From assembly GCA_003135315.1 (NCBI GenBank), contig PLBD01000075.1:1-5941 (forward strand): 5,941 nucleotides of DNA, given 5' to 3'. The translations under genes and the position numbers were made by a program. Source of the stretch: Acidobacteriaceae bacterium (lineage in GTDB: Bacteria > Acidobacteriota > Terriglobia > Terriglobales > Acidobacteriaceae). How positions within the stretch are numbered: the first letter of the stretch is position 1; each line of letters starts with the position of its first letter. The notes beneath the pieces were generated by a model, which was given only the letters and a program-made list of their open reading frames with translations, did not search any database and was not told the DNA's origin. Below, in pieces: positions 5,259 to 5,941 of the stretch.

Positions 5259-5834
5259 TCAATCGGAGAAAATTACTTCGCACCAGCACCTACAATATCC
5301 CTCCGTACACGCATCGCATGTCCCTGCGTGACCGTGCTCCGGAGCCTGATTCCAAGAGAACGTCTTCCCGTTGTTTTGCGCGCATATGGCACAGACACTC
5401 GAATCCCCGGCCGATTGCCAAATGTAGGCTCGGGACCCTATATACCGAGCCCGCTCCTTTGTGTTTTGAAACAATCTCAGATTATTTTCCCGCATTCTTC
5501 TGGAAAACTCGGCGGCACGCGCCGCCCAATACTTTTCTGATTCGGCCATGGTCACTAAAGCTTTTTGTCCTCCACCTACAGAGACTCTCTCAACTCGGTT
5601 TTTGCAGCCCGGGCATTTACGGCTTCGGATTGGTGGCTTTGCAAACTGTATTCCGCAGTATGGGCAAGTATCGTTCGACAAATTACGACCGAACTCGTAG
5701 GGAAAACTGTCGATATTAACACGCTCGCTAACATCGGGCTCCGGTCCATCCATCGAGGCTTGACTCTTAGGCCGTCGAATTGCGAGTAATACAACTCCCA
5801 ACCCTAGAATTGCAAAAATCCATACCGCCCGCAT
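5259..5834 (-). CDS. Membrane-anchored zinc-ribbon protein with a phage MuF/SPP1 gp7-like C-terminal motif
   Basis: From ATG 5834 the product has 191 residues. Residues 3-19 form one membrane helix (AVWIFAILGLGVVLLAI) followed by RRPK, so the rest should face the cytoplasm. A four-cysteine zinc ribbon follows (Cys57, 60, 74, 77; CPYC…CPGC). A charged helical stretch (about 97-135) precedes the C-terminal motif: YIWQSAGDSSVCAICAQNNG (137-156), then KTFSWNQAPE, then a Cys-rich end finishing CRCWCEVIF. That closely follows the pattern Y-x-W-…-D-x-x-V-…-GK-x-F-…-P-…-CRC of phage Mu F / SPP1 gp7 head-morphogenesis proteins, with extra cysteines (148, 151, 173, 176, 181, 183, 185) that could bind a second metal. 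No other phage gene is visible. A GGA six bases upstream supports 5834; ATG 5879, with no ribosome site, would add 15 residues. It converges on the SUMF-domain gene with a 33-bp gap. The function is unknown. Confidence 0.75.
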   Translation of the reverse strand: MRAVWIFAILGLGVVLLAIRRPKSQASMDGPEPDVSERVNIDSFPYEFGRNLSNDTCPYCGIQFAKPPIRSRKCPGCKNRVERVSVGGGQKALVTMAESEKYWAARAAEFSRRMRENNLRLFQNTKERARYIGSRAYIWQSAGDSSVCAICAQNNGKTFSWNQAPEHGHAGTCDACTEGYCRCWCEVIFSD

Positions 5835-5941
5835 GTTGTATCCAGAATAGCTGATGCACTTCTTTACTGCAGTCTGCATCTACCGAAGCCGACCCCCAAA
5901 TTCTTGTCGCGTGTCTTCCTTAGCCGAACTTGACGGATTCG

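Noticed and set aside
5880..5941. Sequence beyond the start of the last gene
   Set aside because: Too short to judge; no convincing promoter or gene edge was seen.

Overview
The window looks like a stretch of a Gram-negative, probably pseudomonadotal, chromosome. The grounds are its moderately high GC content, a Sec signal peptide on the largest protein and the kind of insertion sequence present. Nothing here fixes the genus. No RNA genes or CRISPR array were seen.

Layout: (1) Positions 1-557 hold an unrecognised reading frame of 131 codons. It looks like the 3' part of a broken gene, because coding-like sequence just upstream lies in another frame. (2) Positions 558-1131 hold no convincing gene, only a possible 37-44 residue membrane peptide. 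(3) Positions 1140-3080 are one complete insertion sequence of 1,941 bp. It has perfect 17-bp terminal inverted repeats and an 8-bp target duplication (GTATTGTA). It carries an IS4-type DDE transposase on the minus strand and, divergently on the plus strand, a 117-residue cysteine-motif protein of the DUF6788 type. The two genes share a 64-bp control region with a perfect 9-bp inverted repeat. The transposase has Asn where its family has the first catalytic Asp. (4) Positions 3186-5225 encode a 679-residue exported protein. It has a signal peptide, a tandem duplicated cysteine-containing module, a middle domain of unknown identity and a C-terminal SUMF/FGE-sulfatase-type domain that lacks the redox cysteines of true formylglycine-generating enzymes. 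(5) Positions 5259-5834 on the minus strand, convergent with the last gene, encode a small membrane-anchored protein. It has a four-cysteine zinc ribbon and a C-terminal motif like that of phage Mu F / SPP1 gp7 head-morphogenesis proteins.

How the parts relate: the insertion sequence landed 97-105 bp upstream of the exported SUMF-domain gene. Its plus-strand gene ends only 127 bp before that gene with no visible terminator between, so the element may have replaced or altered the promoter. Joining the sequence across the insertion puts a perfect AGGAGG and a TTG codon in frame with the SUMF-domain gene, so its start region may have been disturbed. The exported SUMF-domain protein and the MuF-like membrane protein are the least ordinary genes here; a functional link between them is not shown.
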